Of a DNA stretch of 64,000 bases, positions 12,783 to 24,044 are shown one piece after another. The translations under genes were made by a program, and so were the position numbers. Below the pieces are notes generated by a model, which worked only from the letters and a program-made list of their open reading frames with translations, was not told the origin of the DNA and searched no databases. Within the stretch, counting starts at the first letter, position 1, and the number at the start of each line of letters is the position of its first letter. This stretch comes from Bactrocera neohumeralis. Taxonomy: Eukaryota > Arthropoda > Insecta > Diptera > Tephritidae. The stretch spans positions 3,785,501 through 3,849,500 of the forward strand of contig NC_065923.1 in assembly GCF_024586455.1 (NCBI RefSeq), read 5' to 3'.

Positions 12783-15700
12783 CTTCTTCTTCTTAATTGG
12801 CGTAGAAACCGCTTAAGCGATTATAGCCGAGTTAACAACGGCGCGCCAGTCGTTTCTTCTTTTCGCTACGTGGCGCCAATTGGATATTCCAAGCGAAGCC
12901 AGGTCCTTCTCCACTTGGTCCTTCCAACGGAGTGGAGTCTTCCTCTTCCTCTGCTTCCCCCGGCGGGTACTGCGTCGAATACTTTCAGAGCTGGAGTGTT
13001 TTCGTCCATCCGGACAACATGACCTAGCCAGCGTAGCCGCTGTCTTTTAATTCGCTGAACTATGTCGATGTCGTCGTATATCTCGTACAGCTCATCGTTC
13101 CATCGAATGCGGTATTCGCCGTGGCTAACGCGCAAAGGACCATGAATCTTTCGCAGAACTTTTCTCTCGAAAACTCGCAACGTCGACTCATCCGTTGTTG
13201 ATATCGTCCAAGACTCTGCACCATACAGCAGGACGGGAATTATGAGTGACTTATAGAGTTTGGTTTTTGTTTGTCGAGAAAGGACTTCTCAATTGCCTAC
13301 TCAGTCCAAAATAGCACCTGTTGGCAAGAGTTATCCTGCGTTGGATTTCTAGGCTGACATTGTTGGTGGTGTTTACGCTGGTTCCAAGATAGACGAAATT
13401 ATCTACGACTTCAAAGTTATGACTGTCAACAGTGACGTGAGTGCCAAGTCGCGAGTGCGACGTCTGTTTGTTTGATGACAGGAGATATTTCGTCTTGCCC
13501 TCGTTCACTGCCAGACCCATTTTCTGTGCTTCCTTGTCCAGCCTGGAGGATCGGGAATCGCCTTTTCTGAAACCTCGTTTGGTATCGAACGGCTCGGAGA
13601 GGTCCTTCCCGATCCTGACGGAGCTTTTGGTGTTATTCAACGTCAGTTTACACAGCCGTATTAGTTTTGCGGGGATACCAAATTCAGACATCGCGGCATA
13701 AAGGCAGCTCCTTTTCGTGCTGTTGAAAGCAGCTTTGAAATCGACGAAGAGGTGGTGTGTGTCGATTCTCCTTTCACGGGTCTTTTCCAAGATTTGGCGC
13801 ATGGTGAATATCTGGTCGGTTGTTGATTTGCCAGGTCTAAAGCCACACTGATAAGGTCCAATCAGTTTGTTGACGGTGGGCTTTAATCTTTCGCACAATA
13901 CGCTCGATAGAACCTTATATGCGATGTTGAGGAGGCTAATCCCACGGTAGTTGGCGCAGATTGTGGGGTCTCCTTTTTTATGGATTGGGCATAGCACACT
14001 TAAATTCCAATCGTTGGGCATGCTTTCGTCCGACCATATTTTACAAAGAAGCTGATGCATGCACCTTATCAGTTCTTCGCCGCCGTGTTTGAATAGCTCG
14101 GCCGGCAATCCGTCGGCCCCTGCCGCTTTGTTGTTCTTCAGGCGGGCAATTGCTATTCGAACTTCTTCATGGTCGGGTAATGGAACGTCTGCTCCATCGT
14201 CATCGATGGGGGAATCGGGTTCTCCTTCTCCTGGTGTTGTGCGTTCACTGCCATTCAGCAGGCTGGAGAAGTGTTCCCTCCATAATTTAAGTATGCTCTG
14301 GGCATCAGTGACTAGATCACCTTTGGGGGTTCTACAAGAGTACGCTCCGGTCTTGAAACCTTCCGTAAGTCGCCGCATTTTTTCGTAGAATTTTCGAGCA
14401 TTACCCCTGTCGGCCAGCTTATCAAGCTCTTCGTACTCACGCATTTCAGCCTCTTTCTTCTTCTGCCTACAAATGCGTCTCGCTTCCCTCTTCAACTCTC
14501 GGTATCTATCCCATCCCGCACGTGTAGTGGTCGATCGTAACATTGCGAGGTAGGCAGCCTGTTTTCTCTCCGCTGCGGCGCGGCACTCCTCGTCGTACCA
14601 GTTGTTCTTTTGCACTTTCCGAAAACCAATGGTTTCGGTTGCAGCTGTACGTAAGGAGTTTGAAATTCCGTCCCACAGTTCCCTTATACCGAGTTGTTGA
14701 CGAGTGCTCTCAGAGAGCAGGAGTGCAAGCCGAGTAGAAAATCGTTCGGCTGTCTGTTGTGATTGCAGCTTCTCGACGTCGAACCTTCCTTGTGTTTGGT
14801 GGCGCGCGTTTTTCGCTGCACAGAGGCGGGTGCGAATCTTAGCTGCAACAAGATAGTGGTTCGAGTCGATGTTAGGACCTCGGAGCGCACGCACAACTAA
14901 AACACTGGAGACGTGTCTTCCGTCTATCACAACATGATCGATCTGGTTGGTAGTTTTTCGATCCGGAGACAGCCAGGTAGCTTGATGAATCTTCTTATGC
15001 TGGAATCTAGTACTACAGATAACCATATTTCGGGCCCCGGCGAAGTCAATCAGCCTCAACCCATTAGGATGTTTCGTCGTGGAGGCCGAATTTACCGACC
15101 GTAGTGCCAAAGACACCTTCTTTGCCCACCCTGGCGTTAAAGTCGCCAAGCACGATTTTGACATCGTGGCGGGGGCAGCCTTCATAAGTGCGCTCCAAGC
15201 ACTCATAAAAGGCATCTTTGGTCACATCGTCCTTCTCTTCCTTCGGGGCGTGAGCGCAGATAAGCGATATGTTGAAGAACCTCGCTTTGATGCGGATTGT
15301 GGCTAGACGTTCATTCACCGCAGTGAATGATAGTACTCGGCGACGGAGTCTCTCTCCCACCACGAATCCTACACCAAACTTGCGGTCCTTTATATGGCAC
15401 TGTAGTAAATGTCACAAGGACCTACTCATCTCTGTCCTTGTCCCGTCCATCGCATTTCTTGGACGGCGGCGATGTCAGCCTTTGTTTTTACGAGGACATC
15501 AACCAGCTGGGCAGCGGCACCTTCCCAATTAAGGGACCGGACATTCCAGGTGCATGCCCTCAATTCGTAGTCCTTATTTCGTTTGCCATGGTCGTCATCA
15601 AAAGGGGAGTCTCTCATCCGAGGCTGGTTATAGCTCTTCACTGGGAGTGTTTTTTTACGTGGCGGGTCCCAAACCCAGCGCACAACCCTTGCAGGGAATG

Positions 15701-15873
15701 TTTCGCCTTCTCACTTTAGCTCGCCTTCGAACGGATGTTCTTAGGCTACCCAGAAGATACTTGGTCAAAGACCGGAAGTAGTGAGCTGCTTGAGCCATGT
15801 GTAAAAGAATCGTTTCTGGCCATTCCCAAGTGAAGTCACTTGCGTGAACTTCTACACATGACTCCATCCTCCA
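12783..15873 (-). mobile_element. RTE-type LINE, near-full-length copy B flanked by 13-bp target duplication
   Basis: The 13-bp sequence ATGGGGAATACAT occurs at 12770-12782 and at 15874-15886 and brackets this 3091-bp copy, so the ends are well defined. Order on the minus strand: 5' leader (about 15873-15684); endonuclease (ELRACTWNVRSLNWEGAAAQ, AVQEMRW, KIVLGDFNARVGKEG, NQIDHVVIDGR, GPNIDSNHYLVAAK); linker; reverse transcriptase (NNKAAGADGLPAELFKHGG, LCPIHKKGDPT, NYRGISLLN, GPYQCGFRPGKSTTDQ, HHLFVDFKAAFN); C-terminal tail; AAGAAG tail. It is dead: frameshifts separate 15683-15426, 15363-15064 and 15215-13251, and about 54 residues present in copy A, including the YVDD catalytic motif, are deleted near 13545-13560. 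Confidence 0.9.
13251..15683 (-). pseudogene. RTE endonuclease-reverse transcriptase remnant of copy B
   Basis: Fused apurinic-like endonuclease and reverse transcriptase of copy B, read in three frame segments. The longest open segment (15215-13251) gives 654 codons, of which the first 50 or so are out of frame with the real domain. In RT motif A the usual FDS after FVDFKAA reads FNST, and motif C (YVDD) is missing by deletion, with GFRKGDS joined to RLDKEAQKMGLAV. No catalytic activity is expected. The rest of the C-terminal region is repeated nearby in copy A. Confidence 0.85.
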
Positions 15874-16218
15874 ATGGGGAATACATACAATACATAAAAA
15901 CATACATACATATGTACATATGTATAAAATGAAACATATTTCTATATTATATTTTAGAGTGCCAAAAATGTAATGAAGTAAAATTTAGTGAGATTTATAA
16001 AATTCTATAGGAAAATTTTTTAAACGTTCCTGAATGTTATTCCTCTTTAATGTATATTTAAAATTTGCATTCATACAAATGTACATATGTATGTACCTTT
16101 TTTATACCGGCATACATATAATGTATCTAAATTAGAGGTATACACCATAAAACAATCACAAATATAATTACATACGTATTACCACGATTCCCACGACAGC
16201 CGGTTCTACGCACCGGAA

Positions 16219-17040
16219 TTGACTCGGATTTCATCCGACCAAGGGCTGTTTTTCGGCGATCTAACCCCGTTTGGATCGGTGAGTATTAATTTGTGTTTGT
16301 CGTCATTAGAGCAATGCCTTGCAGCAGGGTTGCTCCGTATCCTCCTGACTCGCGCTGGCATTGAGTCCAACCCGGGCCCGGAGGAATTTTTCTGCTGCGT
16401 ATGCGCAAAACGGCTTCATCCAAACTCCACCTCGGTCAGGTGTAACACATGCAATGGATGGAGCCATCTTAAGACCTGCTCAGGCCTTAAGACCCATAGG
16501 GAGTGGACCACGCGTTACGTGGCCCCATGTTGCCTGCGCAATATTGCGACACAAGCCTCTACGGCTGTGCAATCCGCACACAGTTCGCGCGCCGCGCCGC
16601 CACCCAATCCAAGTGGCCAACAAAGGACCTCCACGGTCCCTAGGAGCTCAATCAGGCAACATAACTCCCCTTCTGACTTGTCCCCCCCCAACCTTCATCC
16701 CGCTCCAATCCTCGTGCGAGAACCAACCAGCAGCTCTTGGTCCCTCGCACAGTCTGTTCCGTGTGTCAGGCCGTCATACACCGGAATGTGACATCCGTCA
16801 AGTGCAATTCTTGTACTGGCTGGTGTCATTTTTCGACGTGTTCCGGCCTGCGCACCACACGTGAGTGGAGTGACTCATACGTTGCCCCATGCTGCAGGAG
16901 TCTGCCCCGCAACTCACAACAGTGGCGTCGCCAACCAACACCCCAGCGCGACAACCGCCCCTGCGGGTACTACAGCTGCAACAAATTCCACCCACACGTC
17001 ACTCCCTCACCCCCAGGATCACACACGGACACCCGCGACA
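16219..17040 (+). pseudogene. LINE ORF1-like region: 2A-like motif plus two PHD-like zinc modules
   Basis: The first segment (16219 to about 16740) encodes a hydrophobic leader, then GIESNPGP at 16357-16380, then a Cys-rich module (CCVCAKRLHPNSTSVRC, NGWSHLKTCSGL, YVAPCC). After a frameshift around 16740 a second, clearly related module follows (CSVCQAVIHRNVTSVKC, TGWCHFSTCSGL, YVAPCC), so the module is an internal duplication. Spacing C-x2-C, C-x2-C, W-x-H, C suggests a PHD/RING-like zinc fold. A further frameshift leads into the endonuclease. In an intact relative this region probably precedes or is fused to the endonuclease ORF; that is inference. Confidence 0.7.
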
Positions 17041-20000
17041 AACCCGGCTACTTCAATTCAACTGCAACGGACTCCAGAGCAAGATCGAGGAGATAGTTGC
17101 ACTAATGAATCGGGAACGTCTATCGATAGCTGCGGTCCAAGAAACCAAGTTAAACAGCCGCTCAGATCTTCTGAGTTGTGCAGGTTTCAACGTTATACGT
17201 AAAGATCGCGAGCGAGATAATGCTGGTGGCCTAGCTTTCATATTGCACAACACCGTGCAGTATCGTCTAATCGATGTAGACATCGACCCCAGGGATACTA
17301 CCCTAGAATGTCAGGGTATAGCTATCCGGTCAGGCGATGTCGAGCTCGAAATATTTAATATATACATCCCTCCAGTTACATGTATCCTGTTGGGCAACAC
17401 CCGAATATAAGTGCGCTACTTCGTGGTGAAAACCGTTTGGTACTAGGCGACTTTAACGCGCACCACGATCTTTGGCATTCCTGCCTGTCAAATGATCGTA
17501 GGGGGATGGAGCTGGCGGAACAGATTGACGATTCGACATTCTGCACAATGAATGACGAAGCCCCCACCAGAGTTATGGGCACCTGTAATAGCTCGCCGGA
17601 CATTACCATTGCTAGCGGTGGTCTGATAAACAGCATAACCTGGCGACCTATGCTAACTCTTGCATCAGACCATCTGCCCATAATTATTTCGATCGAGAAG
17701 CCTCCTGATTTTGTTTCTGTGGACAACCGCACCTACTTTAACTTTAACAAAGCTAATTGGGTCGGCTTCACAGAATTTACTGAGAGCACCTTCAACGCTC
17801 TACCCATTCCTACGGACGTATGCGTTGGCGAACGTCAATTCCGCAAGGTGATCGCAGCAGCTACCGCTCGCTTCATACCGGCTGGAAGAATAGCGGAAAT
17901 CCGCCCCAATTTCCCAGCCGAAGCAGCCGTTTTAGCTAATGAGCGCGACACCTTACGCCATGCCGATCCCGGGGATCCCCGAATACGGGATCTCAATTTG
18001 GAGATTCGGCGTATGGTAAATCAACATAAGCGGACGAAATGGATAGAACACCTGAAGTCCTGCAATCTCTCCACCGGAGTGAGTAAGCTTTGGGCTACTG
18101 TCAAAGCTCTGTCTAACCCGAAGAGACATGACGACCGAGTTGAAGTTCAATTCAATGGTCATGCCTCCTCGGACCCGAAGAAGTGCGCGAGCTATTTTAG
18201 CCGGCAGTTCACACTGCACCCTTCGGTAGACAAAGCTAAACGATGTGTTAACCGACGGCTGCGCAAAATGCCAAACGACGGCGCGCCACTTACTTTCACC
18301 GGTGAGGAGGTTCAGGGTGTCATCAAAAAAGCAAAACCCTCCAAATCCATTGGCCCTGATGGAATCAACATGCTAATGCTAAAGCATCTAGGCTCGACGG
18401 GAGTAGAATATCTCACCAAGGTACTTAATCTGTCGCTGACCACTCTTCAAATACCCGATGTGTGGAAAGTCGGAAGAGTGGTCCCACTACTGAAACCTGG
18501 GAAACCCGCCAACAAAGGGGAATCTTATCGACCGATAACTCTCCTCTCCCCAGTAGTGAAGACACTTGAGGCCTTGCTACTCCCGACCTTCACTCACCAC
18601 CTGAGCCTAGCCAGCCACCAGCATGGATTCCGAAAAGTGCATAGCACCACCACAGCACTTAGCGTCATAAACGCCCAGATAGTTCGTGGCCTCAACCAGA
18701 AACCACCCTGCGAAAGAACGATCCTCGTAGCGTTGGACCTGTCAAAAGCCTTTGACACGGTCAATCACACAACGCTACTGCAGGACATTGAAACAACTAC
18801 GCTCCCTCCAGGGTTAAAGAGGTGGACCATGAACTACCTGAGCGGTCGCCAGTCATCCGTATTATTTCGAGGTAAAACATCTAAACTGAGAAGAATTAAA
18901 CAGGGGGTTCCGCAGGGTGGTGTCCTCTCCCCACTACTGTTTAATTTCTACATGTCGAAACTCCCACAACCACCAGAGGGAGTTTCCATAACCTCGTACG
19001 CTGATAACTGCACGATATTGGCGTCGGGCAATGGAATCGATGGCATGTGTTCGAAGGTAAACAGCTACCTCTCCGATCTTTCTCGTTTCCTCACTGCACG
19101 AAATCTTACACTCTCCCCCACCAAATCCACAGCGACCATTTTTACCAACTGGACGAAGGAGTATAGACTTGAGCTTAACATTGCAGTCGACGGCGTCAAA
19201 ATTCCGACTGTCAATAATCCTAAGATTTTAGGTGTAACTTTCGACAGTCTATGCTCCTTCTCTCCGCATTCGACCGCGATTATCGCCAAAGTACAGAGCC
19301 GCAACAAAATCCTCAAGTCGCTAGCCGGCAGCACATGGGGAAAAGACAAAGAAACGTTGTTGGCAACATACAAGGCAATCGGCCGGCCGGTCCTCAATTA
19401 CGCAGCGCCCATATGGTCGCCTGGATGCAGTGGCACGCAGATGAGGAAACTTCAGACCTGAAAATACTGCACTCCGGACCACTACAGGATGTCTCTTGAT
19501 GTCTCCGATTGAACACCTCCATAGTGAGACCCGGATGCTCCCGGTTAAGGAGCATAACGAACTCCTCTCCAGGCAGTTCCTGCTGGGATGCTTTCGCAGA
19601 AATCACCCCTGCAGCCATCTGCTTGGAGCGGAACCGCCTCCTAGGAGCATCAAGAGGTCATTCCTGGATTACGTCGACGACGTCGTACAGTACGCCGACC
19701 GGACTTCGGACGCAACTAACTTTCGACAGGTACTGACCGCCATTCACAGCGGAGCCATCAACACCTTCACCGACTCCCTTCCCGTGAATGGCGTTCTTGG
19801 AGTTAAACCACCACCCATCGCAGACGAAGAGCTCCAGCTGCCGCGAGAAACGCGTGTGACCCTTGCGCAACTTCGTTCTGGATACTGTAGCAGGTTAAAC
19901 TCCTACTTATCCAGAATAGACCCTGACATACTCGATGTATGTCCTGCATGCAACGAGTCTCCGCATGACACTGACCACCTCTTTGCATGCCCCACAAACC

Positions 20001-20122
20001 CTACCCATCTAACACCCTCCTCCCTTTGGTCCGACCCCGTCGAAACAGCACGTTTCTTGGGCCTACCGTTAGATGACCTCGACGACAACACAAATGATAT
20101 TTACCATCCCAACGGGGATTGA
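17041..20122 (+). pseudogene. LINE endonuclease-reverse transcriptase with C-terminal zinc knuckle, inactivated
   Basis: Endonuclease: RLLQFNCNGLQSKIEE, AAVQETKL, then after a frameshift near 17375-17382 RLVLGDFNAHHDLWHS and SDHLPIIISI. Reverse transcriptase (17380-19461): SIGPDGINMLMLKHLG, PLLKPGKP, YRPITLLSPV, HQHGFRKVHSTTTAL, VALDLSKAFDTVNHT, QGVPQGGVLSPLLFNFYMS, TSYADNCTILASG. The catalytic YADD is YADN here (second Asp codon is AAC at 19006-19008). A roughly 2-nt deletion after 19458 shifts the frame, and 19496-20122 carries the rest, including TLAQLRSGYCSRLNSYLSRI and the knuckle CPACNESPHDTDHLFACP. Three or more frameshifts plus the active-site change mark it as dead. Confidence 0.88.
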
Positions 20123-20158
20123 ATCTCCGTTAAAACAACAACAACAACGTATTACCAC

Positions 20159-20940
20159 ATAGATAGATATGTAGATAGAGTGCGTAAATTATTCGTCAAA
20201 CCTACAAACAGTAGCTCGTGTGCGTAAGATTTGAATTTGCTTATCAATGAAGTGTTGTAAATGAGGTATCAATAAATGTACAAACCATTCCTTAAAAAGT
20301 ATTTGTTAATATTTTTGTCTCGGAAAACGCTACAAAGCTCAAGGTAGTTAAAAATTGCTAATATTAAGATAACCTAATTGATTGAATCAAATCAATTTGG
20401 ATGGTTTTATTTTGGAGTGAATCATAAGTAAATTGTGTTTATTCAAAATATTTAAGTTAATTTTTTTCATAGTTCATCGTTTAAATTCGTGAATTACGTT
20501 GGCTACGTGGCGTGACTGTTTTCACTTAGCTTATCGCTATTTTCGCTCATCCGCTGTTTTTGGTCAGTGCTGTTTTCTTTATTTATTTTTGTTTTGTTTG
20601 TTTTATGAACGTATACATATACTATACGAGTACGTATGTATTTAATTAGTAAAAATCAAACATGTAATATCTTAAAATTTGCTTTCATATGCGAAGAACA
20701 AATTACCTGTTTTGATGATTTCTAAGTAATTCAACCAATTTACCTAATTTTGGGTCAACAAACTTTTGCCATATTGACCTCTTGACTAGATTTTGCTTAA
20801 AAAAACTTTGAACTATCGTGAAGATGAAATATTTTTTTATTTTATTTGGCTAAATAGGACAGAAATTTACTTCACAGAATTATTAAAAGTATACCGTGCT
20901 GGCCTTTGCTCAGACCATAATTTCTGTTCGGTTCCATTTC
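20159..20940. other. intergenic, no recognised gene
   Basis: AT-rich sequence between the LINE and a small LINE 3'-end fragment. No ORF of note and no structured RNA that I can support. Confidence 0.5.
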
Positions 20941-21034
20941 CGTTGTTGCGGCGGAATTCCGCCGAGTTGGCAGTCCTTGGCCGGGTAAAAATCCGGGTCC
21001 GTTCCGGTTACGTAGACCCGACTGTCGTGGGAAC
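20941..21034 (-). repeat. LINE 3'-end fragment, copy 1
   Basis: TTGTTGCGGCGG, GCAGTCCTTGGCCGGGTAAA, ATCCGGGTCCGTTCCGGTTA and GACCCGACTGT.GTGGGAAC recur in the same order at 44147-44252. The leading TTG repeats look like the complement of a (CAA)n LINE tail, so this is probably a minus-strand 3' end of a Jockey/LOA-type LINE. It lies about 465 bp upstream of the Mesh1 start codon. Confidence 0.6.
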
Positions 21035-21210
21035 CATTTTCAGCTGCAATTTCCACCTGAATGGGACCCTCCTTGACTATTAAGACCTTTACTTACAGTG
21101 TTCTTAATGCAGCCGGTTTACGTAAGCGTAAACCAAAACCATCTCGGGATTATCGCGTTATCAACCCAGTGATAAGATTTTTAAATTTCAACGTTACAAA
21201 TGCTTAAAGT

Positions 21211-21262
21211 TTATACACTATAGAACTATACACGACTATAGAACTATACACCACTATAGAAC
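21211..21262 (+). repeat. short tandem repeat, ACTATAGAACTATACAC units
   Basis: The unit TATACAC-ACTATAGAAC is repeated almost three times with small changes (ACACTATAGAAC, ACGACTATAGAAC, ACCACTATAGAAC). It lies about 240 bp upstream of Mesh1. Confidence 0.7.
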
Positions 21263-21498
21263 AATAATTTTATGACCAAGAGTAAAAACATATGTTAACG
21301 AGATATTTGGTTGCTTTGTCATCCGGCTAGCATATCCTTGACTGGCCCGGGCAAGCTTTCCATTTGCAGATAGGATATGTTAATTTGCTATTTCAAAATA
21401 TCTCATAACGCCTCCTTTAATTTTTATATTCATTCTACCTTGTTTTTGGCTGAAATATTGGATGCCCTCCCTCTAGGCCGGCTGTGATTATTCCTAAC

Positions 21499-22038
21499 AT
21501 GGAAACGTTACATCCTACAGCGAAATTAATGCAAGGACTGCAGTTTGCTGCCAGCAAGCATCGTACACAACTGCGGAAAGATAATGAGACACCCTACATA
21601 AATCACCCTATAAATGTGGCAACAATTCTCGCTGTGGAAGGTGGTATCTCCGATGAAAATGTACTCATTGCTGCTATATTGCATGACACTGTTGAGGATA
21701 CCGACACCACATTTGAAGAAATCGAGCAACATTTTGGCGAGGAAATTTGTGAAATTGTGCGTGAGGTCACTGACGATAAGACATTGGAGAAACAAGAACG
21801 AAAACGCTTGCAAATCGAACATGCGGCAAGTTCAAGTGAGAACGCCAAATTAGTGAAATTGGCGGATAAGTTGGACAATCTACGAGATTTAGGCAGAAAA
21901 GCGCCAATCGGTTGGACACCTGAGCGTCAAGAACAATACTATGTTTGGGCTAAGAAAGTGGTGGATAATATGCGTGGTACAAACGCAGAGTTGGAGCGCA
22001 AATTAGATGAAATTTTTAAAGCTAAAAAGCTACTTTAA
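21499..22038 (+). CDS. Mesh1: Mesh1, metazoan SpoT homolog (HD-domain ppGpp/NADPH phosphatase)
   Basis: Single-exon ORF of 179 aa, the same size as human HDDC3/MESH1 and alignable almost end to end. Family reaction: Mn2+-dependent removal of the 3'-pyrophosphate of (p)ppGpp, and in animals also dephosphorylation of NADPH to NADH; linked to starvation and oxidative stress. HD-fold landmarks: KHRTQLRKD, PYINHPINVA, AAILHDTVEDTDTT, EEVTDDKTL-like REVTDDKTLEK, and NAKLVKLADKLDNLRDL. Expected metal ligands are present as His36, His62, Asp63 and Asp123. The ATG at 21499 is chosen because it gives the usual N-terminus (METLHPTAKLMQ); the frame is open upstream only to a GTG at 21484. An 84-bp-arm hairpin lies about 500 bp downstream. 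No intron is seen, so a retrocopy is conceivable, but the frame is fully intact. Confidence 0.96.
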   Translation: METLHPTAKLMQGLQFAASKHRTQLRKDNETPYINHPINVATILAVEGGISDENVLIAAILHDTVEDTDTTFEEIEQHFGEEICEIVREVTDDKTLEKQERKRLQIEHAASSSENAKLVKLADKLDNLRDLGRKAPIGWTPERQEQYYVWAKKVVDNMRGTNAELERKLDEIFKAKKLL

Positions 22039-22534
22039 AATATACTTTCCAAATAGATATCGGTTTAATTTATTAATTCTTAACTATTTGTTGAATCAAA
22101 TCTTATTATTAATAACCGAACGCTTTTTACTAGATACTGAAATTGATTCGATTGTATTACGTAATTTATTCCTACGTACCATGTTATGTACATTTATCTT
22201 TAACTAAGTTTGTTTACATTTTTAAGCCGCTTATCAATATAAAAACGTATAACGGAAGAAGACTTACGTTGATATCATACTACCACACGTTGCTTTAAGG
22301 TCAAACAATTTTACGATTGATAAAGATATAAGAGTAGCCACGTGCACTCTTAAAAAATGCAGCGTAATCTACTTATGTGCGAATTACTGACAGTGAATTT
22401 TCCGTTGTATCTAGAAATTTTTAATTTCACCCGTTAGCCAAGGGAAACTTTTATGCTTTCATATCCACGGGTGTCTACACATATTCTTTAGTGGGCTGAA
22501 ATGTGTGTCATGTATTCAATGCGTGCTTCTTTTG

Positions 22535-22722
22535 ATGTGCTGAACACAATGAGCGCGACAGACTGCAAACGACATCTGTCAAATATTAAAATACACAAGT
22601 TCTTAAGGACACAGTTATTGAGGCAGCTGCACAACTACATAACTGTATCCATAAGAACGTGTGTACTTTAATATTTGACAGATGTCGTTTGCAGTCTGTC
22701 GCGCTCATTGTGTTCAGCACAT
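22535..22722. repeat. 84-bp-arm near-perfect inverted repeat (hairpin / foldback MITE)
   Basis: Left arm 22535-22618 and right arm 22639-22722 are reverse complements with only four mismatches, around a 20-nt loop (22619-22638). Both ends read ATGTGCTGAACACAATGAGC going inward. There is no ORF, and no clear target duplication beyond a base or two. It could be a foldback MITE, or a source of a long hairpin RNA processed by Dicer-2; nothing here decides between them. Confidence 0.9.
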
Positions 22723-22739
22723 GACTGTCGTTTCTATTT

Positions 22740-24036
22740 ATATGTATGTATATGTACATATGTAAATAGGGATATACATACATACCTGACAGTAGATTTG
22801 TCTATTAACGCTTATTAAAGCATGACATACGTAAATAGGTTAATATTAAAAAATTAAAATAGTTTGTGATTATATAAACAAAAAATTAAAAAAAAAATGA
22901 TTTAAAACGTTTCCAAAACATACATTTTCAACATTTAAGAAATAAAAAATATATCGTTTATCACATTTGGTCTCATGGCACATATTCTACCTACTATATT
23001 TACATGAATTAAATACTATTATAATGAACTATTCATACAGTGGAAATGTTCTTTACAAATAAAGACAAAAACGTTATTACCGGTATAATAATAATAATAA
23101 TTTTGAAAATGATTGACACAAATATTGGTGAATAGAAAAAGAATAAATTTTCAAAACCAAAACCGAAAAAAATGTTTTTAGCTTTAAGACTTATTTAAAG
23201 ACATGGCGAAAGCTAGAAAATACTGCCAGCCATCCATTAAATTTCCTAGCCAAATGGATGCTTCAAGAATATTTCCGGTGATCCTTTTCCACAGCAAGTT
23301 TATCGTTGGTGTTTAAATATGTTGTTATATTCCTTTTGTTTTGGTTGGGGATTGAAGAATTCTGTGAAAAAGTTCACATTTTTATTTTCGAATTCTGTCA
23401 TGTCATGATAAACTTCACATCATTTCAAACCCAATTGAAAATAATGTTTGATTGTTAAGAAAAATCGTACCCCGCATCGCATACATATATTACATACATA
23501 CAAATGTATGTGCATGGATGTTTCTTTTCTCTTTATTTTTATATACATATGTTTGTAGTGATAAAGAACATAACCAATGAAATAAGTTTATAGTCTCCTT
23601 ATTAACCACATTTTTTAATGAATTTTCGAGCCACAGACTACATTTGGCTGTTATTATCATTTCAAACAATTCATATAATTGTAGATAAAAAATACTCCAA
23701 TTTCCCACGGTGCTAATAGTATATGTATACCATATGATTTTTTGGCAAACTCACGCGTTTAATAGATACATAAGTATGTTTCGTGTACGCACTGAAAGCA
23801 ACAATATCGACAACACACATTCATACATATATGTATGAATAACCATAAACAAATTAATGCACGTACGTATTAACATATTATGACGTGTATGTTGGCACAA
23901 TTAAACGATTAAAGAGAAAGAAAATACAATAATATTGTATATATGTACATATGTATGTATGTATGTTTAATAAAACTAAGAAAATGCTGAAAGCACAAAC
24001 TAAAATTTTGGTTATGGGCGAACAACAATATAGTAT
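22740..24036. other. intergenic with TATG/CATA microsatellites
   Basis: AT-rich sequence with runs such as ATGTATATGTACATATG (near 22742), ACATACATACAAATGTATG (near 23492) and GTACATATGTATGTATGTAT (23945-23966). No coding sequence recognised. Confidence 0.5.
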
Positions 24037-24044
24037 ATGTATAC

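Larger units (their letters stand above)
16186..20147 (+). mobile_element. Jockey/LOA-like non-LTR retrotransposon, near full length, 11-bp target duplication
   Basis: CGTATTACCAC at 16175-16185 and 20148-20158 brackets the element, which ends in an (ACA)n tail at about 20133-20147, the mark of target-primed insertion. Order: 5' end; N-terminal protein with a 2A-like motif and two PHD-like Cys-rich modules; endonuclease; reverse transcriptase; C-terminal zinc knuckle. GC content is clearly higher than in the flanks. Several frameshifts make this copy inactive, yet length and both ends are intact, so insertion is fairly recent compared with the debris elsewhere in the window. Clade (Jockey superfamily, LOA/I-like) is my best reading of the RT and the C-terminal knuckle, not a phylogeny. 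Confidence 0.9.

Noticed and set aside
11564..15781. Plus-strand ORFs over the RTE elements
   Set aside because: They are antisense shadows of the minus-strand reverse transcriptase.
11606..15873. RTE copies A and B as one element with a duplicated 3' end
   Set aside because: The exact 13-bp duplication around B and the differing truncation of A show two insertions.
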